Assembly (NCBI RefSeq): GCF_040566695.1
Contig: NZ_JBEXAE010000004.1
Span: forward strand, 124,001-188,000
Length of the DNA stretch: 64,000 nucleotides
Source: Sediminicola arcticus
GTDB lineage: Bacteria > Bacteroidota > Bacteroidia > Flavobacteriales > Flavobacteriaceae
Direction: 5' to 3'
The notes below the pieces were generated by a model that made no database searches, was not told the DNA's origin, and saw nothing but the letters and a program-made list of their open reading frames with translations. A program made the position numbers and the translations under genes. Below, one piece after another: positions 46,034-56,200 of the stretch (its first letter is position 1; every line of letters begins with the position of its first letter).

Positions 46034-48232
46034 ATGACTCAAATAAAAACACAATATAATCGTCGCTCATTTATTAAAGTTTCTGCTGCTGCCGGCGGAG
46101 GTATGCTCATAGGATTTAGTTGGCTTAATGGATGTAAGCCCAATGCTCCTGAATTAGCGGAGGGTGTAGCTATTCCAAAAGAATGGTTTGAAATCAATGG
46201 CTACATAAAAATTGGAGATACAGGAATGGTTACCATATATTCTCCAAATCCTGAGATAGGTCAGAATATCAGGACCTCCATGCCAATGATCGTGGCCGAA
46301 GAACTAGATGTGCCTTGGGAAAATGTTATTGTGGAACAAGCCCCCCTGAATACAGGGTGGTATCAAAATCAGTTCGCAGGAGGTAGCCTTTCCATCCGAT
46401 TGAGCTGGAATGCTCTTAGAATGGCTGGTGCTACTGGTAGACGTATGTTGCTGGAAGCTGCAGCGAAAGAATGGGGCCTAAAAGTTTCAGATGTAACCGC
46501 CAGTGAAGGAATTATAAAAGAAACTAATGGCGAACGAACCATTTCGTATGGGGAAATAGCATCAAAAGCTGTTGATATTGAGATTCCGAAAGAAGTAGAT
46601 CTTAAAGACGTAAATGATTTTAAGCTGATAGGAACAAGTATCAAAAATGTAGACGGGAAGAAGATAATTACTGGAGAGCCCCTTTTTGGCCTTGATTTCC
46701 ATAGGGAGGGAATGAAACTCGCCATGATCCAGCATCCACCAGCTTTTGGTATGACGGTTAAAGACTTCAACGTAGAGGATATAAAAAATATGCCTGGGGT
46801 AACAGACGCTTTTATCATCGACACAACCATAGAGGAACCAGGTATGTTCGACGAACAAAGTTTTAAACAGCTAATCGCCATTGTAGGGGAATCTACTTGG
46901 CAATTAATGCAAGCAAAAAAGGCACTTAAAGCAAACTGGGAGACTACTGGGGAATTGGAAAGTTCTGACACCCATTTAAAACGTTTGGAAAAAGCGTTAG
47001 TATCAGGTGAGGTAAAAGAAAGTAGAAAAGATGGGAATCCTGAGGCTGCCTTTAAAAAAGCAACAAAAATCATAGAAAGAACATATAGTGCGCCTTTTAT
47101 AGCTCATAATACCTTGGAACCTATGAACTTCTTTGCAAACGTCACAGAAGATGCTGCAGAGCTCATTGGTCCAACCCAAACTCCTGAGGCCTTAGAAGGA
47201 TCGGTTGCAAAATTACTGAACCTGCCCCTAGAGAACATCACAGTAAACATGACCCGTATGGGAGGAGGTTTTGGAAGAAGACTATATGTACATTTTGGTC
47301 TTGAAGCTGCTGCCATTTCAAAAAAAATAGGCGGACCTGTTAAACTTATATATTCCCGAGAGGATGACATGACACAGGGAACTTATCGGCCAACCTATCG
47401 TTCTGTTTATAAGGCTGGTCTTGATGAAAATAATAAGCTGATCGCCTTCACTGTAAAAGGTGCTGGGTTGCCTGATGGTCCTGTATGGCCCAATCGTTTT
47501 CCAGCTGGGGCAGTTGAGAATTATTCTGCAGAACAAATTATAGCCAAAACCAATGTAACCACAGGAGCATGGAGGGCACCGATGTCTAATTTTACAGCAG
47601 GCGCTGAACAAGCCTTTCTTGATGAAGTAGCTGAAGCAGCCGGCAAGGATCCAATTGATTTCCGTTTAGAATTGTTCGAACGTGCCATAAAAGATCCTGT
47701 AGGAGAGGAACATGAATACGATGCAGAACGGTACGCCGGCGTATTGAAACTAGTCAAAGAAAAAGCCAACTGGGGAGAAACCAAGCCTGAGATTTATAGA
47801 GGGGTAGCTGCCTATTTTTGTCATTCTACTTACGTGGCAGAAGTCTTTGATATGGTTATGAAAAATGGCAAGCCGACTGTTCAAAAAGTTTGGTGTGCGG
47901 TTGATTGTGGTATTGTAGTGAATAGAGACGCAGCAAAGAATATGATTCAAGGGGGGGTCATAGACGGTATTGGACATTCTATGTACAGCCAGTTAACCTT
48001 CGAAAATGGGGTGCCTCAACAAATGAATTTTGACAAGTACCAATTAATTCGCCACTCCCAAGCACCTAAAGAGATTGAAGTTTTCTTTGTTGAAAATCAA
48101 ATAGACCCTACTGGATTGGGAGAACCAGGGCTTCCACCCGCGATCGGAGCATTGGCCAATGCGCTATACAAAGTAACGGGGCAACGTCATTACCACCAAC
48201 CTTTCATGACAGAAAAACAAGTGGTTGGTTAA
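46034..48232 (+). CDS. Molybdopterin-binding subunit of an aldehyde/isoquinoline oxidoreductase-like enzyme (IorB-like)
   Basis: A 732-aa periplasmic molybdenum hydroxylase subunit. A Tat signal (NRRSFIKVSAAAGGG) ends in a lipobox-like LNGC, so it may be a Tat lipoprotein. The molybdopterin-binding domain shows RMGGGFGRRL near 412-421, the segment TGAWRAPMS near 513 and the active-site Glu in GLGEPGLPPAIGAL near 700. With the small Fe-S subunit it should hydroxylate an aldehyde or N-heterocycle and hand electrons to a periplasmic acceptor. The substrate cannot be read from sequence. Isoquinoline 1-oxidoreductase and membrane aldehyde dehydrogenase are the closest named types. Confidence 0.93.
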   Translation: MTQIKTQYNRRSFIKVSAAAGGGMLIGFSWLNGCKPNAPELAEGVAIPKEWFEINGYIKIGDTGMVTIYSPNPEIGQNIRTSMPMIVAEELDVPWENVIVEQAPLNTGWYQNQFAGGSLSIRLSWNALRMAGATGRRMLLEAAAKEWGLKVSDVTASEGIIKETNGERTISYGEIASKAVDIEIPKEVDLKDVNDFKLIGTSIKNVDGKKIITGEPLFGLDFHREGMKLAMIQHPPAFGMTVKDFNVEDIKNMPGVTDAFIIDTTIEEPGMFDEQSFKQLIAIVGESTWQLMQAKKALKANWETTGELESSDTHLKRLEKALVSGEVKESRKDGNPEAAFKKATKIIERTYSAPFIAHNTLEPMNFFANVTEDAAELIGPTQTPEALEGSVAKLLNLPLENITVNMTRMGGGFGRRLYVHFGLEAAAISKKIGGPVKLIYSREDDMTQGTYRPTYRSVYKAGLDENNKLIAFTVKGAGLPDGPVWPNRFPAGAVENYSAEQIIAKTNVTTGAWRAPMSNFTAGAEQAFLDEVAEAAGKDPIDFRLELFERAIKDPVGEEHEYDAERYAGVLKLVKEKANWGETKPEIYRGVAAYFCHSTYVAEVFDMVMKNGKPTVQKVWCAVDCGIVVNRDAAKNMIQGGVIDGIGHSMYSQLTFENGVPQQMNFDKYQLIRHSQAPKEIEVFFVENQIDPTGLGEPGLPPAIGALANALYKVTGQRHYHQPFMTEKQVVG

Positions 48233-48395
48233 TAAACATACTTCATTAAATTTTCTATTTTATGCTTACTGTAGGTGTTTAGAAAATACACTCCTCATTT
48301 CTGCGTATTAATTAGAAACAATGTATTCCAAAGATGAAGGGCTAAAGTTATTTTTCAGTAGTAATAATTCAACGTTGAATTCTTAAAACATAAAA

Positions 48396-48770
48396 ATGAA
48401 GCTATTTGTAATCCTTATATTCTCCATTGCCTCGTTTGTATCATGCAAATCCCAAAATAAGGAACAACCTGAATTGATAGGTATTGAAACGATCAGAACT
48501 GATGTTATAGGAAAAGACGTTCAATTGGTTGACGTGCGTACCCCAAAAGAATATAATACCGGACATATTGATGATGCTATTAACATAGATTTTTTGGATG
48601 AATCCACTTTTACTGAAAAGGTTAGTAAACTTGATAAGGAGAAACCTGTTTATATCTATTGCCAAATGGGTGGAAGAAGTAAAAAGGCGAGCCAAAAATT
48701 AATTTCCATGGGATTTAAAACCATATACGATTATTCAGGAGGTTATGGTGAATGGAGCAGGCAACAATAA
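48396..48770 (+). CDS. Rhodanese-domain lipoprotein
   Basis: A 124-aa exported single-domain rhodanese. The lipobox ASFVSCKS puts the lipidated Cys at residue 17. The rhodanese domain has VDVRTPKEYNTGHIDDAINID near 46-66 (Asp/Arg pair) and the active-site loop CQMGGRSKKA with the sulfur-carrying Cys near 89. It would move sulfane sulfur in the periplasm. It lies next to the porin, TsdA-like and DsrE-like genes, which together look like a sulfur-handling group. Confidence 0.92.
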   Translation: MKLFVILIFSIASFVSCKSQNKEQPELIGIETIRTDVIGKDVQLVDVRTPKEYNTGHIDDAINIDFLDESTFTEKVSKLDKEKPVYIYCQMGGRSKKASQKLISMGFKTIYDYSGGYGEWSRQQ

Positions 48771-48929
48771 ATTCAAAAAACAGAAAAGAAACAATTTAAG
48801 GTATGCAGTATTAATGAAATTTCTGCTCTAAGTAAGATAGGCTGTTAGAGAATTTGGATAAAAAGCTATATCGTCAGGAATAAATAACGCTTTTTTTTAT
48901 AGAAGAAGATTTCATTGAAATAGTGCTAC

Positions 48930-50273
48930 TTAAAAATTGTAGTTAAATATTAAATCTACGTGAACCATATCTGTCTTATTGAAATAGAAATTTGGATTGT
49001 CCGGGAAATCGCCATTGGCAATCTTAGTCGTTATCAATAATTCCGGTTGTAGGTTTTTTAATTTTTTTATATTGAAGAAGAAATCAAGATTTAGGTGGGT
49101 ATAATCCGGTACTGCATACTTGTTCAAAACAGGATCTAGTACAGATGGTTTCCAATGTCTCCCTAAGCTTAATATCATGTCTATATCTGCATTTTCCTTT
49201 ATAAGTAACCAATTGGTATTAAAATATAGCACCAAGGCATGGTTATCTGCTGAACCTTCACTGCGCTCCCGTTTCTGGAAACTGAAGAGGTCTTCCCTCC
49301 CCCACTCCCGTGGAGAAATAAACTGACCCTTTGGCAAAATTCTGTTATATGCCAAAGAAACTGCAGATGTCTTCCATTTATAATTCATTTTTATCCCTAA
49401 TATATCGGCTGAATTCTGATCGTAATAGCGAAGAGAATCAATAACATTACCTCCATCGCCTACTCTATCTTGATGCAACCATTCCAATTCCAAACCAACT
49501 TTTTGGTTCAATGCTAGTCTTGACTTTACGTATAAGCTGTTGAAGATATTATCAACATAATGGTTCCAAACATTTATTTGAATATTTTCTGTGATTTTAA
49601 GGTTGGAATTTAAAAGGAAAAGGAAATCAGAATGTGTATTCCCGTTATACTGATTGTTCCGACCATCCCTATTTCTACCAACAGCATATGTGCCAATGCT
49701 TTCACCTATTCCGAAAAAATTCCCTGTAGATCGAGGTGCTATTTTATTCAAAATCCCAACCTGAAACAAATCAGTGGAATGGTTCTTGAATTTGTACCAA
49801 AAACCCTGAACAAGGGTAGGAATCATTCTCCCATCTTCTGGGTTTACCAAAGGGGTGTTGATTTTCATCCTTCCCAATTTAAATTCGTGCTTTGGTAGGG
49901 TATACGTTGCGAAGAGTTCCCCCAATAAAATAACCACATCGTTTGAGAGATCTAACCGATCAAAAAGTCCTTCCTCATAGCGACTAATCCTCCCAGTGGT
50001 AGCATCTGCTATTGTTAAATCTTGAATCCCTAAATTACTAGAGTTATATAGTGCAGCTCCTACCTCGAAATGATTATTGAATTTAAATTGATATTTAAGA
50101 GTGCCTCCTGTCGCCAAGGCACTAAAATCCTTAAGACTGCCTTTATTAAAGGTGTTCATATAATACGTTCTCCACTGTCCTTTTAAGTTTCCCTTGTTTA
50201 TTGTAGAATCTGCATTCTGGGGAAAAACAAAAAAGGGTACTAAAAGGATTAGATATAATAGGTTTTGTTTCAA
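48930..50273 (-). CDS. OprD-like outer-membrane porin
   Basis: A 447-aa outer-membrane beta-barrel protein. It has a signal peptide (MKQNLLYLILLVPFFVFPQ), alternating hydrophobic strands throughout and a C-terminal strand ending VDLIFNYNF with the terminal Phe typical of barrel insertion. The segment RMKINTPLVNPEDGRMIPTL near 130-150 resembles OprD/alginate-export type porins. It is 2 bp downstream of the dihaem cytochrome gene, so the two are an operon, and it may admit that enzyme's anion substrate. Confidence 0.82.
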   Translation of the reverse strand: MKQNLLYLILLVPFFVFPQNADSTINKGNLKGQWRTYYMNTFNKGSLKDFSALATGGTLKYQFKFNNHFEVGAALYNSSNLGIQDLTIADATTGRISRYEEGLFDRLDLSNDVVILLGELFATYTLPKHEFKLGRMKINTPLVNPEDGRMIPTLVQGFWYKFKNHSTDLFQVGILNKIAPRSTGNFFGIGESIGTYAVGRNRDGRNNQYNGNTHSDFLFLLNSNLKITENIQINVWNHYVDNIFNSLYVKSRLALNQKVGLELEWLHQDRVGDGGNVIDSLRYYDQNSADILGIKMNYKWKTSAVSLAYNRILPKGQFISPREWGREDLFSFQKRERSEGSADNHALVLYFNTNWLLIKENADIDMILSLGRHWKPSVLDPVLNKYAVPDYTHLNLDFFFNIKKLKNLQPELLITTKIANGDFPDNPNFYFNKTDMVHVDLIFNYNF

Positions 50274-50275
50274 TA

Positions 50276-51301
50276 TTATTTAGTTTTTGTGATGTTGTAT
50301 TTCTCTTTGTAATAAGAAATAATGGGCAGAAAGGGACCGTATTTATGCTGTTCCGCAGTAAAATCATCGGACCAAGGACCATAAGGAGTAGAAACCGGTT
50401 TTAATTTTTTATCTGGATAATCGTTTTCAGTATTGGCTTTATGTGGCCTACTGAAGCTGTTTATATAACCAGCCACATTATAAGCCTCCTCATCTGTGAG
50501 TTTTGGATTGTCCCAAGTAGCTTGACCAAATGGCATGTTGCTTTTAATAAATTCGGCAGCCGTTAGTACTCTGTTCATTCCTGCACCATCATTATAGCTG
50601 TCATCTCCCCATAAAGGTGGGTATAGATAGCCTTTGCTCGCATCCATATGACGAACGCCCTGACCGTTATTACCGTGGCATAAAACACATTCCTGGTCGT
50701 AAACTATTTTTCCGCTGTCCATATCAACGGCCTTATTGGGTATATTAATGGATGCGTAACCCTTAAACTCATTTTCCATTTCCTTCGGCAGCCCTTCGCC
50801 CAACCATTCCATATAGGCAACTATAGCTTTCATTTCTTTAGACTCCAACGGTAATTTTTTACCATTCATACTACGTTCCAAGCAACCGTTTATGCGATCT
50901 TCAATAGTACCTATCTTGTTAGAACGTCCTCCAAATTGAGGAAAACGTTCGGTAACACCTACCCATGAAGCCGAGCCTACCTGAGACCCTGCCTTTAAGT
51001 GACAATTGGCACAGGCCAAGCCGTTACCCGTAAAACGCATTTCCGTGTCATCTACTGCTGGACCAATGTGATTATTGGTTTCTGATATAAGCAAGTATCC
51101 TTGCTTCACTTGGGGGGACATAGCTGCCAATTCAGCAAGTACATTTTTCGGCTGCCATGTACTATTTATTTCTTCTATACTATCAATAGGCAATGAGGCT
51201 GGCTCATGCAAATACAACCCCACAAACAAGACAATAATTAATGTGAACATGGTCACAAAGAGCAGGAATAGTCTGCGCACAAGAAGTTGGAACTCTTCCA
51301 T
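50276..51301 (-). CDS. TsdA-like dihaem c-type cytochrome
   Basis: A 341-aa membrane-anchored protein with an N-terminal TM helix (about 10-30). It has two haem c sites, CANCHLKAG near 95 and CVLCHGNNGQG near 205. The first domain carries the TsdA-type sequence GNGLACANCH, RFPQFGGR and INGCLERSMNG, where a Cys could be the axial haem ligand as in thiosulfate dehydrogenase. The predicted reaction is joining two thiosulfates to tetrathionate, or the reverse. A generic dihaem cytochrome is the alternative. It shares a transcription unit with the downstream porin. Confidence 0.84.
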   Translation of the reverse strand: MEEFQLLVRRLFLLFVTMFTLIIVLFVGLYLHEPASLPIDSIEEINSTWQPKNVLAELAAMSPQVKQGYLLISETNNHIGPAVDDTEMRFTGNGLACANCHLKAGSQVGSASWVGVTERFPQFGGRSNKIGTIEDRINGCLERSMNGKKLPLESKEMKAIVAYMEWLGEGLPKEMENEFKGYASINIPNKAVDMDSGKIVYDQECVLCHGNNGQGVRHMDASKGYLYPPLWGDDSYNDGAGMNRVLTAAEFIKSNMPFGQATWDNPKLTDEEAYNVAGYINSFSRPHKANTENDYPDKKLKPVSTPYGPWSDDFTAEQHKYGPFLPIISYYKEKYNITKTK

Positions 51302-51511
51302 TTTTGATTTGTTGCTTTACCTTTAATTAAATATTAAAAAAGTATAAGGATAAAAATAGAACTTTAAGCAAAGTAGAACAGTAACATTGGTTACAAATTA
51401 AGAGCTAAAAAAACCTTTGATTAAAAATGGCAAAAAACACTAAATTAAACTAGCTTTACTTTTCCTGTATAAACGTTTGCAAAATACTAATTTAATCCTA
51501 AAAATCAACCC

Positions 51512-52039
51512 ATGAACAAGTTAGCCCACCTAGTATGTTTCCTTATCATAAGCACCACTATAAGTGCCCAAGAATGGACAACACCAATTATTAAAGGGTA
51601 TGGGAAAATTAAGTATTTTGAAAACGTTGCCCAACAACCCGATAGTACTTTAAACTACTACATGGTTTTTGACGTTAAGGATGAGAGAGAAATGGACGGG
51701 GTAAATATAGGGCTTTGGAAAATTGCCAGAATTATAAATATGTTAGGTTCCGCTAATATTTCTTCTGATAAAATACACATTGCAGCAGCTATGCATGGAG
51801 GAGCAACATTTTCAGCCTTGAACGAAGAAAAGTATTCTGAAAAGTATGGAAAAGCAAACCCAAATGCGGAATTATTGCAACTTTTAAACGATTATGGTGT
51901 AGAACTTTATGTATGCGCTCAGGCAACTGCAGCGAGGGGCATTGAAGCTAAAGATTTAAATAGCAATACCAAATTGGCACTTTCCGCAATGACCGTTATA
52001 GCCAATTATCAGCTAAAAGGGTATGCCCTAATGCCCTAG
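51512..52039 (+). CDS. Exported DsrE/F-family protein
   Basis: A 175-aa secreted or periplasmic protein. Signal peptide to residue 19 (TTISAQ). The DsrE-like fold spans about 45-175, with IHIAAAMHGGATFSAL near 88-103 and the conserved Cys in VELYVCAQATAARG near 132-145, the position that carries sulfur in sulfurtransferase members. It stands divergent from the TsdA-like gene, fitting a role with reactive sulfur species. No DsrF/DsrH partners are present. Confidence 0.85.
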   Translation: MNKLAHLVCFLIISTTISAQEWTTPIIKGYGKIKYFENVAQQPDSTLNYYMVFDVKDEREMDGVNIGLWKIARIINMLGSANISSDKIHIAAAMHGGATFSALNEEKYSEKYGKANPNAELLQLLNDYGVELYVCAQATAARGIEAKDLNSNTKLALSAMTVIANYQLKGYALMP

Positions 52040-52050
52040 TTAATTTTTGT

Positions 52051-52631
52051 ATGAAAGATTTTTGGAACAAAAGGTTTGCGGAGGATTCATTTGCTTATGG
52101 AGTAATTCCCAACGCATTTTTCAAGCAAGAAATTGACAAGCTGCCCTTAAGCTCTATTTTATTACCCGCCGAAGGGGAAGGAAGAAAGGCTGGGAGGTAA
52201 CGGCTTTCGCTTTTAGTTCTTCTGCAAATAAAAAAGCCATTCAACTCTCTCAAAGCAAAGGATTGACTTTGGCTTATCATGTAATTGGTGTTCTGCAATT
52301 CCATTCAAACAAAAAATTTGATGTCTTAGGATTCAGTTATGCCCATTTTTCAAAAGCCATTCGTGCTAAAGCACATAAGCACCTCCTTCAGTTTTTAAAA
52401 CCAAATGGAACAATCATTTTCTAAGCATTTTTTAAAGCCCAATTAGGTAAATATTCTGAAGGTCCTAAAGATGAAACGATGCTTTTTTCTCTTGCTGAAA
52501 TCAATTAAGAATTCAAAGAGTTGAATTTTGAATTTATTGAGGAAATAACTATTGATTTAAAAGAAGGCACCTATCATGAAGGACTGGTTTCTGTTATTCG
52601 GTTTGTAGGAAAAACATCAAATAAAAATTAA
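52051..52631 (+). pseudogene. Decayed SAM-dependent methyltransferase gene
   Basis: The frame opens MKDFWNKRFAEDSFAYG and runs to LPAEGEGR, the glycine-rich SAM-binding site, then frameshifts. Another frame continues GWEVTAFAFSSS, HVIGVLQF and FLKPNGTIIF. The expected NAVYAAKL-type residues are missing, so a deletion of roughly two dozen bases that is not a multiple of three removed them. Two in-frame TAA codons follow (after TIIF and after SLAEIN) before FEFIEEITIDLKEG ends at 52631. The parent was a TehB/thiopurine-methyltransferase-like enzyme, 12 bp after the DsrE-like gene. Several lesions make a sequencing error unlikely. Confidence 0.8.
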
Positions 52632-52752
52632 CGGCTTAGGAAATGTTAAAACTTTTAAGGGGCTCGGTATAACATTAAAATAAATATTAAATTAGCTATT
52701 AGGTACCCTCTGTTACTTTTTGATATGGTTTGTTTTGCATAACTTTGAAAAC

Positions 52753-53154
52753 ATGATGGTAAAGTTATTCTCCTTTGTCATGGCAGGTTTGCTATTGATC
52801 CAAAACCTTGATGTTGCCTTTAGTGATTTAGGGCAAATTGATGAGCTGATGGAACACGCCCATTTTCATTCTGAAAAATATGGAGATAATCTCTTTGTAT
52901 TTATATCCAAGCATTACGGGGAAATGAAGGATCAACATAATAAAGACCATCAAGAGGAGGAAAAAGATCATGAAAAATTACCTTTTCAACATCATTGTAG
53001 CTGTAGTTCAACGGTGGCGGTTGTTTCCAATACCACCTTATTTCCTGTACTTTCTGTTCAAACTCCAGAAGGGACAGCAGCCAACTTTTACTATCAACCT
53101 TCTACCTCCTCAATTCACGCAAAAGGGTTATTTCAACCTCCCCAGAGTTCATAA
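52753..53154 (+). CDS. His-rich exported protein preceding a metal efflux operon
   Basis: A protein of about 133 aa; the start is put at the ATG at 52753, with the next ATG at 52756 equally likely, since either opens into the signal or anchor LFSFVMAGLLLIQNL. The middle is rich in His, Glu and Asp (HAHFHSEKYG, HNKDHQEEEKDHEK) and ends in QHHCSCSS, all good metal ligands. Small proteins of this kind are common just upstream of CusA/CzcA genes in Flavobacteriia, and this one is 88 bp ahead of such a gene. It could bind or sense the exported metal; no named family. Confidence 0.78.
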   Translation: MMVKLFSFVMAGLLLIQNLDVAFSDLGQIDELMEHAHFHSEKYGDNLFVFISKHYGEMKDQHNKDHQEEEKDHEKLPFQHHCSCSSTVAVVSNTTLFPVLSVQTPEGTAANFYYQPSTSSIHAKGLFQPPQSS

Positions 53155-53242
53155 TTCTTCTCCCACCTAGAAGGGATCGCATGTTTATAATTTTAAAACC
53201 ATATGGTTTTGAGGTACTAGTAACCCATGTTTCCAAAGAATT

Positions 53243-56200
53243 ATGCTTTCAAATATTATCGCTTTCAGTATTAAGAACAAATTTATTGTTCTTTTATTCA
53301 CCGTCTTTATTATAGGGTTTGGACTTTACTCCCTGTCTCAAATTCCAATTGGCGCCGTCCCAGACGTGACTAATAACCAAGTGCAGGTTATCACAACATC
53401 TCGTAACCTTTCTACTCAAGATATGGAGCAGTTTATTACCTATCCAGTAGAGTTAGAAATGGCAAATCTCCCGGGTGTCAAAGAAATACGTTCTATTTCG
53501 AAATTTGGCATATCCGTAGTGACCATTGTTTTTGAAGACGATTTAGGCACGTACTTACCCCGACAACTGATTGCTGAAAAAATTAAGTCGGCTTCTGAAA
53601 AAATTCCTGCTGGCTTTGGCACGCCGGAAATGGGCCCCATTTCAACAGGCCTTGGAGAAATCTATCAATACATCCTGGACGTAAAACCGGAATATAAGGA
53701 CCAGTATTCTGTTGAAGATTTACGAACCATTCAAGATTGGATTGTAAAACGCCAACTTTCTGGTATTCCAGGAGTTGTGGAAGTAAATACATGGGGTGGC
53801 TTTTTAAAACAGTATGAAGTTGCTATAGATAGCAAAAAGTTGAATGCTATGAACATTACCACCAAGGAAATATTTACCGCGTTGCAAATGAACAATAGCG
53901 TAAGTGGTGGGGGGTATATTGAAAAAATAAATCAGGCTTATTTTATTAGGGGTGATGGTTTGGTTACCTCACTGGCTGACATAGAAAATATCGTTGTCAA
54001 AAACGAAAATGGTATTCCCATCTATGTAAAGGACGTTGCCGAGGTGGGCTTTGGCAGTGCCGCTCGTTTTGGTGCCATTACGGGAAATGGAGAGGGTGAA
54101 AAAGTACTTGGACAGGTTATGATGCTAAAAGATGCCAATTCTAAAAGTGTCATTGATGCAGTTAAAGTTCGTGTGGCTACTATTTCCGAATCGCTGCCAG
54201 AAGGGGTCTATATCAATCCTTTTTTAGATCGCAGTGAACTTATTGGCAGGACCACTTTCACGGTCGTTGAAAACCTTGTATTAGGATGTTTAATCGTCAT
54301 TTTCGTGGTCGTTTTATTATTGGGAAACTTCCGTTCCGGCCTAGTGGTAGCATCGGTTATTCCTTTAAGTTTACTATTTGCACTTTCCTTAATGTACGTT
54401 TTTGGCGTAGATGCCAATTTAATGAGTTTAGGAGCTATAGATTTTGGAATCATCATTGATGGCGCCGTAATTATCGTTGAATTCATTGCTTTTCAGATCA
54501 CACAAAAAAAAGATGAAATAAGTGCTTTAGCAAACTTACCTGCTGATCAGGCAGCCATTGAAAGACAAGCGCTCAAAGATAAAATCACATTTACTGGGGC
54601 CTCGAAAATGATGAACTCTGCCATTTTTGGGCAACTTATTATACTTATTGTATTTATTCCCATTCTCTCCCTTAGTGGTGTTGAAGGAAAAATGTTTAAG
54701 CCTATGGCATTGACCTTTAGTTTTGCGCTTATAGGTGCCATGATTTTGTGTTTTACCTATGTGCCCGTTGCTGCCTCCTTATTTTTAAAACCTTCTAAGG
54801 CCTCTCCTAAAAATATTTCAGTTCGGTTAATGGCCTTTCTCCATAAACGTTACGATCCAATTATAGATTGGGCATTGCGCAGCAAGAGATTGGTATTGGG
54901 TCTGGCCATTTTTCTTTTGGGGTTTTCAATCTATCTTTTCACTCTTATGGGCAGCGAATTTGTACCCACTTTAGATGAGGGAGATTTTGTTATACAACCC
55001 GTCCTAAAGACGGGAACATCTTTGACCAAGACAGTGGAAACAACTACCCAAATTGAAAAAATATTACTAGATAATTTTCCTGAGGTAGAACAGGTAGTCA
55101 CAAGAATTGGTGCTGCGGAAGTACCTACAGACCCAATGTCAATGGAAGAGAGTGATGTTATTATCACTCTTAAACCAAAAAAAGAGTGGGTCTCAGCAGA
55201 CACTAAGGACGGATTGGCTAATAAATTCAAAGAAGCCTTAGCCGTTATTCCAAATATGGAGGTAGAGTTTACCCAACCCATTGAGATGCGTTTTAACGAA
55301 CTAATAACAGGAGTTCGGGCAGATATTGCTATCAAGATTTTTGGGGAAGATTTGGAAATTCTTTCCAAAAAAGGCAACGAAATCAAATCTCTAATTGCGA
55401 ATGTGGATGGCGCTGCAGACATCACCGTTGAAAAAGTTGTTGGCCTACCGCAAATGAACGTTACCTATGACCGGGCAAAAATAGCTCGCTACGGACTAAA
55501 CATCCAAGATGTGAACGATATGGTTTCCTTGAGCTTTGCTGGGAAGACTGCTGGCAGCATTTTTGAAGGTGAAAAACGGTTCGACCTTGTTATGAGATTA
55601 GATAAAGAGAACCGAAAGGATATTGATAACCTTAAAAATCTTTATGTAGATCTACCCCAGGGCGGAAAAATACCGTTGCGGGAATTAGCAGAAGTAACCT
55701 ATAAAAAAGGTGCGGCAAAAATTTCTCGAGATGATACAAAACGGAGAATTGTAGTTGGTATAAACGTCAGGGAGCGCGACCTTCAATCGGTAGTAGACGA
55801 TATTAAAAAATTAATTGATGAAAACATCTCCTTACCCATTGGATATTCCATTACCTACGGAGGGCAATTTGAAAATCTTGAAAGCGCTAGGGCGAGATTA
55901 TTAATTGCAGTGCCCATAGCTCTTATTCTTATTTTTATCCTCTTGTTTTTCGCCTTTAAATCGGTTAAGGAGGCTTTATTGATCTACTCTGCCATTCCAC
56001 TTGCCGCTGTAGGTGGCATCTTATTGTTATGGGCACGAGGCATGCCCTTTTCCATATCGGCAGGTGTTGGTTTTATAGCCTTGTTCGGAATAGCTGTTTT
56101 GAATGGTATTGTCTTAATAGAACACTTTAAGGAACTCAAAAAAGAAAAGTTTGATACGATGGAAGAACTTATAAAAAAGGGCACACAAGATCGGTTAAGA

